DNA of 64,000 nucleotides from Gemmobacter denitrificans. Its GTDB lineage: Bacteria > Pseudomonadota > Alphaproteobacteria > Rhodobacterales > Rhodobacteraceae. The DNA is taken from NCBI RefSeq assembly GCF_036964905.1, contig NZ_JBALHR010000006.1, forward strand, positions 62,001-126,000. Direction: 5' to 3'. Made by a program: the position numbers and the translations under genes. Shown here piece by piece: positions 1-8,929 of the stretch (its first letter is position 1; each line of letters starts with the position of its first letter). The notes beneath the pieces are model-generated. The model made no database searches. It saw only the letters and a program-made list of their open reading frames with translations, and was not told the origin of the DNA.

Positions 1-106
1 AGATGCGGCGGGTGAGGGCGCCAAGGAACAGGTTCGCGGGCGGCAGTGGCAGCGGCGAGGCGACCAGGCCGAGCGCGGGCGGCAGGCGAGGCAATGTGGC
101 GGTCAT
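1..106 (-). CDS. ubiT: Probable UbiT (SCP2-domain ubiquinone accessory factor), N-terminal fragment
   Basis: Only the first 35 codons lie in the window; the gene runs off the left edge. The visible protein begins MTATLPRLPPALGLVASP and continues with a Pro/Leu-rich stretch like the start of SCP2-type UbiT proteins. UbiT works with UbiU and UbiV in oxygen-independent ubiquinone biosynthesis. The assignment leans on context: the gene diverges from ubiD and ubiX and shares an FNR-type box with them. The fragment is too short to be sure; another small protein with a similar N-terminus is possible. Confidence 0.45.
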   Translation of the reverse strand, partial: MTATLPRLPPALGLVASPLPLPPANLFLGALTRRI

Positions 107-161
107 GGATCGGTCCCGAAAGCAGGTGACCCGGTGATAGGGGATCGGCGTCGCGGACGGA

Positions 162-175
162 TTGATCTTAGTCAA
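162..175. promoter_or_regulatory. FNR-type box (FnrL or Dnr/NnrR site)
   Basis: TTGATCTTAGTCAA fits the FNR-family consensus TTGAT-N4-ATCAA in nine of ten conserved positions and is a symmetric TTGAC/T palindrome. It sits between the divergent ubiT-like gene and ubiD, 54 bp before the ubiD start. In Rhodobacterales such sites are used by FnrL under low oxygen and by the NO-responsive Dnr/NnrR regulators; sequence alone does not separate these. Confidence 0.75.
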
Positions 176-228
176 TTACCGCCGCCGACTTTGACGCTAA
201 CGCATCCGGGAAAGGACCTTTTCGAGCC

Positions 229-1713
229 ATGCGCAGCCTGCCCGTCTTCCCCGACCTGCGTGCCTTTCTGACCCATGCCGAGGGTCGGGGCGATCTGGTG
301 CACATCGCCGATCCGGTGGACCTGCGGCACGAGATGACGGCAGTACAGTTGGCCGCCTTGCGGGCAGGTGGGCCGGTCTTGCGCTTCAACGCCGCGCAGC
401 ATTGCGGCAGGCCCGCCGCAATGCCAGTAGTTGCCAACCTGTTCGGCACGCCGGACCGGGTGGCGGCGGGGCTGGGCCTGTCGCTGGATCAGGTGTCCGC
501 TTTCGGCGAGTTCCTTGCCGCGCTGCGCAGCCCCGCCCCGGTTGAGGGGATGCGCGACACCCTGTCGCGCTGGCCCGTGCTGCGGGCCGCGCTGCAAAGC
601 CGACCGAAGCTTCTGCGCCGCGGGCCGGCGCAGGAGGTCTCTGCACCGCTGGATCTGTCCCTGATTCCGGTGCAGACCCCGTGGCCTGGCGACGCCGGGC
701 CACTGATCACCTGGCCCGTCGTCGTGACCCGCCCACAGGGGTCGGACGCGGGCCAGGTGGCGCGCTACAATCTTGGCGTTTACCGGGCGCAGGTCATCGG
801 CCCCGACCGGCTGATCCTGCGCTGGCTGGCGCATCGCGGCGGGGCGGCACATCATCGCAGCTGGGCACGGGCGGGAGAGCCGATGCCGGTCGCCATCGCG
901 TTGGGGGCCGATCCGGCCACGCTTCTGTCCGCCGCGCTGCCCCTGCCGGAAACGGTGTCGGAACTTTCCTTCTCGGGCGTCCTGCGCGGCGCGCGGGCCG
1001 AGCTTGTGGCGGCGAAAACCGTGCCGCTGCTGGTCCCCGCAAATGCCGAGATCGTCCTTGAAGGCTGGGTCCACCCCGGCGAGACCGCGCCCGAGGGGCC
1101 GTTTGGCGACCACACCGGCTATTACAACGCGGTCGAGCCCTTCCCGGTGATGCGCCTTTCCGCCATCACCCACCGGCGCGATCCCCTGTATCTGACCACC
1201 GTGACCGGCCGCCCGCCGGACGAACCCTCGGTCATCGGCGAGGTGTTCAACACCCTCGCCCTGCCCGTGATCCGCGCCCAGATCCCCGAGGTGACCGACC
1301 TCTGGCTGCCGCCCGCCGCCTGTTCCTACCGCATGGCCGTGGTGCAGATCGACAAGCGTTATCCCGGCCAGGCGCGGCGGGTGATGCTGGCGCTGTGGGG
1401 CATGCTGGCGCAGTTCAGCTATACCAAGACCATCATCGTGGTGGATCGCGATATCGACCCGCGATCCTGGGATGACATCGCCTGGGCCATGGCCACGCGG
1501 ATGGACCCCGCGCGCGATGTGATGCTGATCGACGGAACGCCGATGGATTATCTCGATTTCGCCAGCCCGCGCGAGGGGTTAGCCGGCAAGATGGGGATCG
1601 ACGCCACCACCAAGATCGGAGCCGAGACGACTCGCGACTGGGGGCAGGTCATGGAACTGGATCCGGTGCATGCGACCCGGGCAGAGGCGCTTTTGCGCGG
1701 CGTGCTGCGATGA
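229..1713 (+). CDS. ubiD: UbiD family 4-hydroxy-3-polyprenylbenzoate decarboxylase
   Basis: This 494-aa protein matches the usual length of UbiD (E. coli UbiD is 497 aa). UbiD removes the ring carboxyl group in ubiquinone biosynthesis using prenylated FMN. The RYNLGVYRAQV segment and the EGPFGDHTGYY segment carry the Arg and acidic residues expected around the prFMN site. Its stop overlaps the ubiX start by ATGA, as expected for an enzyme next to the gene that makes its cofactor. The FNR-type box upstream suggests higher expression under low oxygen. A related UbiD-family decarboxylase with another aromatic substrate cannot be excluded, but the ubiT-like and ubiX neighbours favour ubiquinone. 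Confidence 0.9.
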   Translation: MRSLPVFPDLRAFLTHAEGRGDLVHIADPVDLRHEMTAVQLAALRAGGPVLRFNAAQHCGRPAAMPVVANLFGTPDRVAAGLGLSLDQVSAFGEFLAALRSPAPVEGMRDTLSRWPVLRAALQSRPKLLRRGPAQEVSAPLDLSLIPVQTPWPGDAGPLITWPVVVTRPQGSDAGQVARYNLGVYRAQVIGPDRLILRWLAHRGGAAHHRSWARAGEPMPVAIALGADPATLLSAALPLPETVSELSFSGVLRGARAELVAAKTVPLLVPANAEIVLEGWVHPGETAPEGPFGDHTGYYNAVEPFPVMRLSAITHRRDPLYLTTVTGRPPDEPSVIGEVFNTLALPVIRAQIPEVTDLWLPPAACSYRMAVVQIDKRYPGQARRVMLALWGMLAQFSYTKTIIVVDRDIDPRSWDDIAWAMATRMDPARDVMLIDGTPMDYLDFASPREGLAGKMGIDATTKIGAETTRDWGQVMELDPVHATRAEALLRGVLR

Positions 1714-2291
1714 GCGCGCGGGTCGTGCTGGGGGTCTCCGGGGCGTCGGGTGCGGCGCTGGCGCTGGATTGCGCCCGCGCCCTGATCGCCTGCGGCGCAG
1801 AGCTGGATCTGGTGCTGTCGGCCATGGCCGAACGCACGCTGGCGCTGGAGGTCGGGCCGGATGCGGTTGGTGCGCTGCGTGCCCTGGCGGCCCGGGTGCA
1901 TCCGGTCACCGATCTGGGCGCCGCCATCGCCAGCGGCTCTTGTCCGCTGCACGGGATGATCGTCGTGCCCTGTTCGATGCGCAGCCTGGCCGCCATCGCG
2001 CAGGGGCTGGATGACAACTTGCTGACCCGCGCCGCGTCGGTCCAGCTGAAGGAGCGGCGGCCGCTGGTGCTTTTGGCGCGCGAGGCGCCGCTGACGCTGG
2101 CGCATCTGCGCAACATGACCGCTGTCACCGAGATGGGGGCCATCGTGATGCCCCCGGTCCCCGCCTTTTATCTGCGCCCCGCCACAACGGCGCAGATCAC
2201 CGCACAGATCGCCGCGCGCGCCGTCGATCTGCTACGCATCGCCACGCCCCGGGCCCGCGCCTGGGACCCAACCGAAGGAACCGCCCCATGA
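1710..2291 (+). CDS. ubiX: Flavin prenyltransferase UbiX
   Basis: A 193-aa flavoprotein with the family's N-terminal pattern VVLGVSGASGAALAL, which binds the FMN phosphate. UbiX transfers a dimethylallyl group to FMN to make the prFMN cofactor needed by UbiD. Length is normal for the family. It overlaps ubiD by ATGA upstream and the RIC-family gene by ATGA downstream, so the three are probably cotranscribed and translationally coupled from the FNR-controlled promoter. Confidence 0.92.
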   Translation: MSARVVLGVSGASGAALALDCARALIACGAELDLVLSAMAERTLALEVGPDAVGALRALAARVHPVTDLGAAIASGSCPLHGMIVVPCSMRSLAAIAQGLDDNLLTRAASVQLKERRPLVLLAREAPLTLAHLRNMTAVTEMGAIVMPPVPAFYLRPATTAQITAQIAARAVDLLRIATPRARAWDPTEGTAP

Positions 2292-2947
2292 CCGACCTTT
2301 CCCCCGCTTCCATCGTCGGCGACATCGCCTCGGACCTGCCCGGCGCTGCCGAAGTGTTCCGCCAGCACGGCATCAGCTTCTGCTGCGGCGGCAAGCTGTC
2401 CGTTGCCGAGGCCGCCGCCAAGCATGGGCTGGCCGCCGAGGCGCTGCTGGACGCGTTGCGCGCCCTTGCCGCCGCCGCCGGCCGTGACGCGCCGAGCGAG
2501 ACCCTGCCGCTGATCGACCACATCCTGACGCGCTACCACGAGACCCACCGCACCGAACTGGACTGGCTGATCCCGCTGGCGCAGAAGGTGGAAACCGTCC
2601 ACGGCGACCACGAGGAAGCTCCGCTTGGCCTGACCGAGGCGTTGCTGGCGCTGCGCGTCGATCTGGAAAGCCATATGATGAAGGAGGAACAGGTGCTGTT
2701 CCCGATGATGCGGCAGGGCGGGCATCCGATGATCGCGCATCCGATCGGCGCGATGCGGCACGAACACGAGGTGACGGCCGACCTCATGCGGGGGATCGAG
2801 CATGTCACCCATGGCCTGACCCTGCCCGAAGGCGCCTGCCGGTCCTGGACCGCGCTATACACGGGGCTCGCCAAGTTCACCGAGGATCTGGTGACGCATA
2901 TGCATCTGGAGAACGCGGTGCTGTTCCCCCGGTTCGAGACAACCTGA
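2288..2947 (+). CDS. RIC family iron-sulfur cluster repair di-iron protein (YtfE/DnrN/ScdA type)
   Basis: The 219-aa protein has the N-terminal ScdA domain with the Cys pair in GISFCCGGK (about residues 30-38), followed by a hemerythrin-like domain rich in spaced His and Glu (HETHRTELDW, HMMKEEQVLFPMM, HEHEVTADLMRGIEHVT, HMHLENAVLFPRF) that would hold a di-iron centre. Proteins of this family repair Fe-S clusters damaged by nitric oxide or oxidants. Position between ubiX and nnrS under an FNR-type box fits a nitrosative or low-oxygen role. Start overlaps the ubiX stop by ATGA. Confidence 0.9.
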   Translation: MTDLSPASIVGDIASDLPGAAEVFRQHGISFCCGGKLSVAEAAAKHGLAAEALLDALRALAAAAGRDAPSETLPLIDHILTRYHETHRTELDWLIPLAQKVETVHGDHEEAPLGLTEALLALRVDLESHMMKEEQVLFPMMRQGGHPMIAHPIGAMRHEHEVTADLMRGIEHVTHGLTLPEGACRSWTALYTGLAKFTEDLVTHMHLENAVLFPRFETT

Positions 2948-2956
2948 CGCGCGGTC

Positions 2957-4141
2957 ATGGCCAATCGCGGCCTCTGGCGCGCGCCGCACCTGCCTCTGTT
3001 CCTGCTGGCCTCGGTCTGGGCCATGCTGGTGCCGCTGATCTGGCTGGCGCCGGATCTGGTCTGCGACCCCGTGGCCTGGCACCGGCAGGAACTGATCTCG
3101 GGTGTCGCGGGGGCGGCGATGGGCGGCTATCTGCTGACGGCGCTGCCGCACTGGATCAGCCAGAGCGGGCGTGGCGATGCGGTCTCTGATCACGGACCCC
3201 TCGCCACGCAGCTTCTTGTGCTTGCATGGGGGCTGGGGCGGGTTTTGGGCGCGCCTTGCACACCCGATGCCTGGGCCTTGGCGGGGCTTTGCCTTTATCC
3301 CGTTGGCCTGGCGGCGGCCCTGGTCCGGCCCATCATCGCCGCGCGGGCTTGGGGGCGGTTGCCCATGGCGCTGGCCCCTCTGCTTCTGGTGCTGATCGCG
3401 GTCCGTCTGAGGCTTGCTGCCGACGGTCTGACCGCCGTTCTGGGCATCGCGCTTCTGGTGGCGCTGGTCGGAGGCCGGATCCTCCCGGCCTTCCTGCGCG
3501 CCCGTGCCGGGGGCGCTACGACCGGGCGCATCCGCGTGCCGGTCGCCGGACGGGCCGCCGACCTGACGCTGGCGCTGGCGCTGGCCGCGCATTTGGCGGG
3601 GCTGGGGCCGCGGCTGGCCGGTGCGCTGATGCTGCTGGCGGCGCTGGAACAGGGGCTGAGGCTGGTCGGCTGGCCCCTCGCCAAGGGCCTGCGCGGCGGG
3701 CAGAGCGACCTTGCGGTGCTGGTCGTCGCTTGGCTCTGGCTTCCCGCCGGTCTGGCGCTGACCGGGATGGCCCTGCGATCCGATGCGGGCCTTCCCCTGC
3801 CCGCCGCCCTGCACGCGCTGACCATGGGGCTGATGGGCAGCATGGTGCTGGCCGTGATGGCGCGGGCCTGGATGCGGCGGGTGCCGGGCGCGCTGCGGCT
3901 GGGATGGCTGCCGGGGCTGGCCTTCGCCCTTGTGCAATTGGCGGTGCTGCTGCGGTTGGCGCTGACGGATCCCGCCCTTGCCACCCTGTGCTGGAGCAGC
4001 GGCTGGGCGCTGGCCAGTTTCGCAGCCTCTGCTGCGCTTTGCCACCCGGTGCCGCGCCCGGTCCTCAGCGCCCGCCGCCAGCGAGGACCGACTGGCGCGG
4101 CAGAGAATGGGCCAGCCGCCGGTATTCGCTCCAGTCGGTGA
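2957..4141 (+). CDS. nnrS: NnrS family membrane protein
   Basis: A 394-aa protein with about twelve hydrophobic segments. The N-terminal part with HRQELISGVAGAAMGGYLLTALPHW matches the NnrS signature (family members read HE..FG.a.A...GFLLTA.P.W). NnrS proteins are heme- and copper-containing membrane proteins linked to nitric-oxide tolerance and usually co-occur with FNR/NnrR boxes, as here. The last roughly 25 codons overlap the 3' end of the convergent alkB gene by 77 bp and look unlike a membrane protein, so the tail may be an extension past the original stop. Confidence 0.85.
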   Translation: MANRGLWRAPHLPLFLLASVWAMLVPLIWLAPDLVCDPVAWHRQELISGVAGAAMGGYLLTALPHWISQSGRGDAVSDHGPLATQLLVLAWGLGRVLGAPCTPDAWALAGLCLYPVGLAAALVRPIIAARAWGRLPMALAPLLLVLIAVRLRLAADGLTAVLGIALLVALVGGRILPAFLRARAGGATTGRIRVPVAGRAADLTLALALAAHLAGLGPRLAGALMLLAALEQGLRLVGWPLAKGLRGGQSDLAVLVVAWLWLPAGLALTGMALRSDAGLPLPAALHALTMGLMGSMVLAVMARAWMRRVPGALRLGWLPGLAFALVQLAVLLRLALTDPALATLCWSSGWALASFAASAALCHPVPRPVLSARRQRGPTGAAENGPAAGIRSSR

Positions 4142-5213
4142 TCTCGGGGTAATATTGCTTGCGCCAGGCGCGGACGCGCGGGTTGAACATCCGCCGCCAC
4201 AGCGGGGGCACCATGGCCAGTGCCGTCATCGGCGGATAGCCCGTGGGCAGGCGGGGCACCACCTTCTCGTCATAGATTTGCAACAGCGGAAAGCGCCGCT
4301 GCGGGTGCAGGTGGTGGTCGGCATGGCGTTGCAGGTTGATCAGCAGCAGCCCGGAAATCGCCTGCGCCGAATCCCAGGAGTGATGCGGCTGCACGGGCTC
4401 ATACCGCCCCTCGCCCAGATATTTCCGGGTCAGGCCGTAATGCTCGACATAGTTGGTCAGTTCCAGTTGCCAGACCGCGACCAGCGCCTGAAAGGCGAAA
4501 AGCCCGACGCCGCCCCAACCGCCGATGCCATAGGCCAACCCAAGGAACGCCGTTTGCAGGCAGAGGTATTTCCAGACCGGGTTGCGCCAGTGCCAGCCGG
4601 GCAGGCCGCGCCGCGCCAGTATTGCCGCCTCGGCGGCCCAGGCCGAGCCCGGCCCCTGCCAGAGGACACGCGGGAAAAAGCGCAGGAAGCCTTCATTGTA
4701 GCGCGCCGTGACCGTATCGCGGCCCGTCCCGACATGAGGGTGATGCACCAGAAGGTGCTCGGTGCGGAAATGGCCATATAGCACCATTGCCATCAGCAGG
4801 TCGCCCAGGTTGCGCTCGATCCGCCCCGGCTTGTGGAACAGCTCATGCGCATAGACGATGCCGATCGTGCCAGTAGTGACGCCGATCGCGAACATCAGCG
4901 CCAGCGTCTCGGCCAGGGAATAGTCGCCCCGGGTGATGACCCAGATCCCGCCGAAGACCAGCGCGAACTCGATCGGCAACCAGATCCAGGTCAGAAGACG
5001 GAACCAGAACAGATCCACATCCGGGGTGTCGGGATCGGGGTTCTTCAGGTTGCGACCCAGCAGGATGTCCAAAGCGGGCATCAGCACCCAGCCATAAAGC
5101 GGCACCAGCGCGATCCACCAGCCGCCCTTGGCCAGCGCCAGTGCGACGAGCGGCACGAAGGTGATCGACAGCCAGTAGGGCCAGGCGGAAGGGGTCTTGG
5201 CGTCAGCGCTCAT
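4065..5213 (-). CDS. alkB: Alkane 1-monooxygenase (AlkB)
   Basis: A 382-aa integral-membrane non-heme di-iron hydroxylase that oxidises the terminal methyl of n-alkanes using electrons from rubredoxin. All family His motifs are present: HELFHK (about 123-128), EHLLVHH (152-158), NYVEHYG (254-260) and LQRHADHH (294-301), with paired membrane segments between them. NYVEHYG is the signature that separates AlkB from other fatty-acid desaturase relatives. Its start overlaps the P450 stop by ATGA, so the two oxygenases are translationally coupled. No rubredoxin or rubredoxin reductase gene lies nearby. Confidence 0.92.
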   Translation of the reverse strand: MSADAKTPSAWPYWLSITFVPLVALALAKGGWWIALVPLYGWVLMPALDILLGRNLKNPDPDTPDVDLFWFRLLTWIWLPIEFALVFGGIWVITRGDYSLAETLALMFAIGVTTGTIGIVYAHELFHKPGRIERNLGDLLMAMVLYGHFRTEHLLVHHPHVGTGRDTVTARYNEGFLRFFPRVLWQGPGSAWAAEAAILARRGLPGWHWRNPVWKYLCLQTAFLGLAYGIGGWGGVGLFAFQALVAVWQLELTNYVEHYGLTRKYLGEGRYEPVQPHHSWDSAQAISGLLLINLQRHADHHLHPQRRFPLLQIYDEKVVPRLPTGYPPMTALAMVPPLWRRMFNPRVRAWRKQYYPEITDWSEYRRLAHSLPRQSVLAGGGR

Positions 5214-6640
5214 TGCGGTTCTCCATCGGGGTGGCGCGGGGTCAGCGCAAGGTGAATGCCGTCTTTGGCCCGCACCGTCAGATGCGCGACGGGCATCGGG
5301 TCGCGGCCTTCGATCCGCGAAAAGCGGTAGGCGCGGACCAGATGCGCCAGGATCAGCGTGCCTTCGGCCATGGCAAAGGCCGAGCCGGGGCAGACCCGCG
5401 GCCCGGCTGAAAACGGTATGTAGGCCGCGCGCATGCAGTCGCGCCCCTCGGGCGTGTCAAAGCGGCTAGGATCAAAGCCATGCGGGTTCGCCCAGATCCG
5501 CTCGTGCCGGTGAAGGTGCCAGGGCGACAGGATCACCTGCGCGCCTTTCGGCACCTGCCGCCCGCGGAACTCCTGCGGGCAGGCGGCGTCGCGCACATAC
5601 ATCGGCACCGGCGGGTAAAGCCGCATCGCCTCGCGGAACACCGCCCGCGCGGTCTTCAGCCGCGAGAGGGTGGAGAAATAGATCTTCTCCGTGTCGATCT
5701 CGCGCAGCACTTCGGCCGCCACCCTTTCCTGCCATTCGGGGTAAAGCGCCAGCAGATAGAGCGCCCAGCCCAGAGCGGCGGCGCTGGTCTCGTGCCCGGC
5801 AAGGAAGAAGATCGCCACCTGGTCGGTCATTTCCTCGGTCGTGAAGGCGGTGCCCGTCACCGGATCCTTCGTCGTCATGATCCGCGTCGCCAGATCGTCC
5901 GGCGCGCCGCCCGCGGCAATCTCGGCGGCGCGCGCCGAGACCAGTTGCCCGATCAGGCCGCGGATGGTGGCCGCGGTGTCGCGCGCGCCCCTGGCGTGGC
6001 GGCGCGGCATCCATTTCGGCCAGGGCAGCAGGGCGGCGATATTGGCCACCGGTTGCGCCGCCTGATGGGCGCGGAAGGCGGCAAAGGCGGCGGCGGCAAT
6101 TTCATGCTCGACCGGCACGGAAAACAGCGTGCGGAAGATCACGTCCATCGCGACATGGCTGGTTTCAGCCTCGATCTCGACCGCCCGGCCATCGGCACAC
6201 GGGGAAAGCCGCGCCACCGCCGCCTGCGCCGCATCCCACATCGCGGGGAAGATGGTCTTCAGCCGCCCGCCCTCGAAGGACGGGTCGATGATGCGGCGCT
6301 GCCGCGCCCAGGTCTCGCCGTTGGAGATGAATACCGATTCGCCCAAGAGTGGCTTCAGCCCCACCCGGATCCGTTCGGATTTCGGAAATTCGGTCGCCGG
6401 GGCGGACAGGATCTGGTCCACCAGCGGCGGGTCGTTGACCAAATAGCTGCGGAAGAAGGGGGTGCGGAACTCGGCCATCCAGGCGCGGTAAAGATGCGCG
6501 GGCTGTGCCGAAAGGACATCGCGCCGGAAGAGGCGCAGGTAGGACCAGAGGCCGACCTTGCCCTGTCGAGCGGGCGGCATGGGCGGAAGCGGTGCGGGCG
6601 GGCCATCTGCCCGCATGGCTTGTCGACCGTTGCTGTCCAT
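5210..6640 (-). CDS. Cytochrome P450
   Basis: A 476-aa class-I-type P450 without a membrane anchor. Diagnostic motifs are AGHETS in the I helix (about 281-286), the ExxR Arg-Glu pair in FREAMRLYP (337-340) and the heme loop FSAGPRVCPG (410-419) with ligand Cys417. The substrate is not evident. Translational coupling to alkB by ATGA suggests a joint role in oxidation of aliphatic or terpenoid compounds; no ferredoxin partner is encoded next to it. A second start nine codons in (MRADG) is possible. Confidence 0.9.
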   Translation of the reverse strand: MDSNGRQAMRADGPPAPLPPMPPARQGKVGLWSYLRLFRRDVLSAQPAHLYRAWMAEFRTPFFRSYLVNDPPLVDQILSAPATEFPKSERIRVGLKPLLGESVFISNGETWARQRRIIDPSFEGGRLKTIFPAMWDAAQAAVARLSPCADGRAVEIEAETSHVAMDVIFRTLFSVPVEHEIAAAAFAAFRAHQAAQPVANIAALLPWPKWMPRRHARGARDTAATIRGLIGQLVSARAAEIAAGGAPDDLATRIMTTKDPVTGTAFTTEEMTDQVAIFFLAGHETSAAALGWALYLLALYPEWQERVAAEVLREIDTEKIYFSTLSRLKTARAVFREAMRLYPPVPMYVRDAACPQEFRGRQVPKGAQVILSPWHLHRHERIWANPHGFDPSRFDTPEGRDCMRAAYIPFSAGPRVCPGSAFAMAEGTLILAHLVRAYRFSRIEGRDPMPVAHLTVRAKDGIHLALTPRHPDGEPQ

Positions 6641-6696
6641 TTCGCTGTCCTCCCCTGGTTCTTGCCAGTGTTGCGGCTGGCGGCGACGCGCCCGCC

Positions 6697-6710
6697 TTGA
6701 CCGAAATCAG
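6697..6710. promoter_or_regulatory. Weak FNR-type box candidate upstream of P450-alkB
   Basis: TTGACCGAAATCAG keeps eight of ten positions of TTGAT-N4-ATCAA. It lies 57 bp before the P450 start and overlaps the end of the FTR1 gene upstream. It is weaker than the two boxes at 162 and 12075 and could be chance in a window of this size. Confidence 0.3.
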
Positions 6711-8929
6711 GCCCTCAACGCTCCCGCCCGGGTTTTTCTGCCCCAGAGGAAGGCCAGGCCGTAGACCCCCAGCACCGCCGCCTGCGCCAGGAGGGCCTCG
6801 GCCACCGGAAAGAGGCCCAGCCAGAGTTGCAGGGCTTCCGCCTCGGGGAACCAGCCGACCGGCGTTGCCGGCAGAAGCGCCGCCGTCTGCAGGCCGCGGA
6901 TGCCCGCCCCGGTCATCATCACCGAAAGAACGGCCAGCATCACCCCCGTCACCGTGAACAGCAGCCGGAGCGGCAGGCGCCGGCCCAGGACCAGCGCGGC
7001 AAAGCCCGCCACGAAAACTGCCATCGTGCCAAGGCCAAGTCCCGCCAGAACCGCGCCCTTCGGCGCATCGGTGAGAAGCGCCTCGTAGAAAAGCACCGTC
7101 TCGAAGCCCTCGCGGAAGACCACCAGAAAGGCCAGCGCGAAGATGGTCGCTGCCGAGCCGCCCGCCAAGTCAAGTCTCTCTCGCAGCCGGGCGACATGGC
7201 CACCCTTCGCCGGGACGAAGATGGTCAGCGCGAGCGGCACCAGCACCGCCACCGCCAGAAGTGCGGTGGCGCCCTCCAGCAACTCGCGTTGCAGCGTCGA
7301 AATCTCGATCAGCCCCCGCGCCGCCTGCCAAAGCGCAAGACTTGTCGCCAGCGCCAGCCCCACACCCGCCAGCACCGGGCGGCGCCATTGCGCGGCGCCG
7401 ATCCCCTCGCCCGCCAGTGCGGCCATGAGCGCGGCAAGGATCAGCACCGCCTCGAGCCCCTCGCGCAGGATGATCCCTGCCGATTGCACCGCCGCCGTGA
7501 CGGGCGAAAGCGGCGCTTCGATCTGCGTCCGCGCCTCGGCGAGCCGCGATTTCAGCGTGGCGCTGACGGAGGCAAGCGCCGGGGCATCCTTCCCCGTCGC
7601 GATGATGGCGCCCAGACCCGGCTCGGCGGCGCTGCCCTCCCAGAACAGCGCTTCCAGCCGCAGGGCAAGGCCCGGGTCGCGCGGCATCAGGCGCTGTTCG
7701 ATATCTGGATCGAACCAGGAATAGGCCTCGATCCGCTTGGCCTCGGCGGTGACCCAGTCGCCCGCCCCGGCCGCCCGCAGCATCTCGTCCAGCGCGGCCG
7801 GCAGAAGCTCGACTGCCGCAGCGTAGCCCCCCGCCGTGGTGGCCGCGCCGAAAGCCGCTGCCACCAGCGCCTGCGCCTCGTCGATAAGCCCGCGCAGCAC
7901 GGCGGGCTCGGCCTTGGCCGCGTGCAGGGTCTTCAGATCGGCCAGCAGAGTTTCCAGCCGCGCCACCGTCGCCTTATCCGCCAGCGCAGGGCGCAGGTCG
8001 GCGAACAGCATCGCCGCCCGATCGCGGAACAGCGCCGCTTCATGATATTCCAGCGCTACCGTGACCCTGCCGTCGCGCACGCCGTCCTTGTATTCGATCC
8101 AGACCATGCCGAGGTAGCGGTGCAGCAATAACGCCCGGCGGTTGCGCTCTGCCTCGGACAGGGCCACGGCCGACCAGCTGGCCAGCGCCTCTGCCGCCCG
8201 GGCAAGCGACCCGGCATCGCCCGAACCGGCCCGGTCCAGATCGGCGCGCAGCTGCGCCAGCCCCTCGGGCCCAAGCGCGGCCTGCAACTGCGGCGACAGA
8301 AGCGCCGCCAGCCCCTCGGCCCGGCCGATATCGCCGGCAAGCCGCTGGCTTTGCCGCTTGGCCAGATCATCGCCCGCCCGCGCCAGCGCCAGTTTCAATT
8401 CGCCGTCATAGGTGGAGAGCAACTCGTCGCGCACGATCCGCGCCGCCTCGGCCATGGCCAGCCGCCCGGCCCCGGCCTCGGCCAGCGCCAGCGTCGCCGC
8501 GGTATCGCGCGCGGCGCGGGCATAGTCCCGGATCAAAAGCCAGTCGTGCGCCGTGGGCAGATCGCCCGCCTCGAGTGCCGCCAGCCCCTGCGCCATCGCC
8601 CCGGCCTGCACCCCCGCCCAGATCCGTCCCCGTGCCCGGGCGATGCCCGCCCCGTCGCCCGCCGCGACCGCTTCTGCAAGCGCCGTCATCTCGCCCGCGA
8701 CCGGGCCCTCGCCCAGGTGCGGGGCCAGCGCCTGCCACGCGGCCGTCGCAACCGCCAGCTCCTCTGCAAGTGCCGCCGACCGCTCGGGGCTTTCGCTGCG
8801 GTAGGCGAGCCGCTCCAGCCGCCCGAGTGTGGCGCGCAGCGTCTCGGCGGATTGGGAGGGGCTGTCGGCAAGGGTTGCCCCGGACAGGACCAGGAGGAAC
8901 GACAGGGCAGAGATGAACAGGCGGATCAC
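6707..8929 (-). CDS. FTR1 family iron permease with large periplasmic N-terminal domain
   Basis: This 740-aa protein starts with a signal peptide (about residues 1-21), continues with a long Ala-rich helical periplasmic region (about 22-475), and ends with a seven-helix FTR1 permease domain. The permease carries both REXXE iron-binding motifs: REGLE (489-493) and REGFE (606-610). FTR1 proteins move Fe(III) across the inner membrane after extracytoplasmic oxidation of Fe(II). The start overlaps the pentaheme cytochrome stop by ATGA, so it is the last gene of a four-gene operon. No multicopper ferroxidase is present; the adjacent multiheme cytochrome may take that role (inference). Confidence 0.88.
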   Translation of the reverse strand: MIRLFISALSFLLVLSGATLADSPSQSAETLRATLGRLERLAYRSESPERSAALAEELAVATAAWQALAPHLGEGPVAGEMTALAEAVAAGDGAGIARARGRIWAGVQAGAMAQGLAALEAGDLPTAHDWLLIRDYARAARDTAATLALAEAGAGRLAMAEAARIVRDELLSTYDGELKLALARAGDDLAKRQSQRLAGDIGRAEGLAALLSPQLQAALGPEGLAQLRADLDRAGSGDAGSLARAAEALASWSAVALSEAERNRRALLLHRYLGMVWIEYKDGVRDGRVTVALEYHEAALFRDRAAMLFADLRPALADKATVARLETLLADLKTLHAAKAEPAVLRGLIDEAQALVAAAFGAATTAGGYAAAVELLPAALDEMLRAAGAGDWVTAEAKRIEAYSWFDPDIEQRLMPRDPGLALRLEALFWEGSAAEPGLGAIIATGKDAPALASVSATLKSRLAEARTQIEAPLSPVTAAVQSAGIILREGLEAVLILAALMAALAGEGIGAAQWRRPVLAGVGLALATSLALWQAARGLIEISTLQRELLEGATALLAVAVLVPLALTIFVPAKGGHVARLRERLDLAGGSAATIFALAFLVVFREGFETVLFYEALLTDAPKGAVLAGLGLGTMAVFVAGFAALVLGRRLPLRLLFTVTGVMLAVLSVMMTGAGIRGLQTAALLPATPVGWFPEAEALQLWLGLFPVAEALLAQAAVLGVYGLAFLWGRKTRAGALRA

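Noticed and set aside
5480..6700. Long open frame antisense to the cytochrome P450 gene
   Set aside because: Composition is Arg/Gly/His-rich and matches no family; it is a GC-rich shadow of the P450 gene, which has all its motifs.
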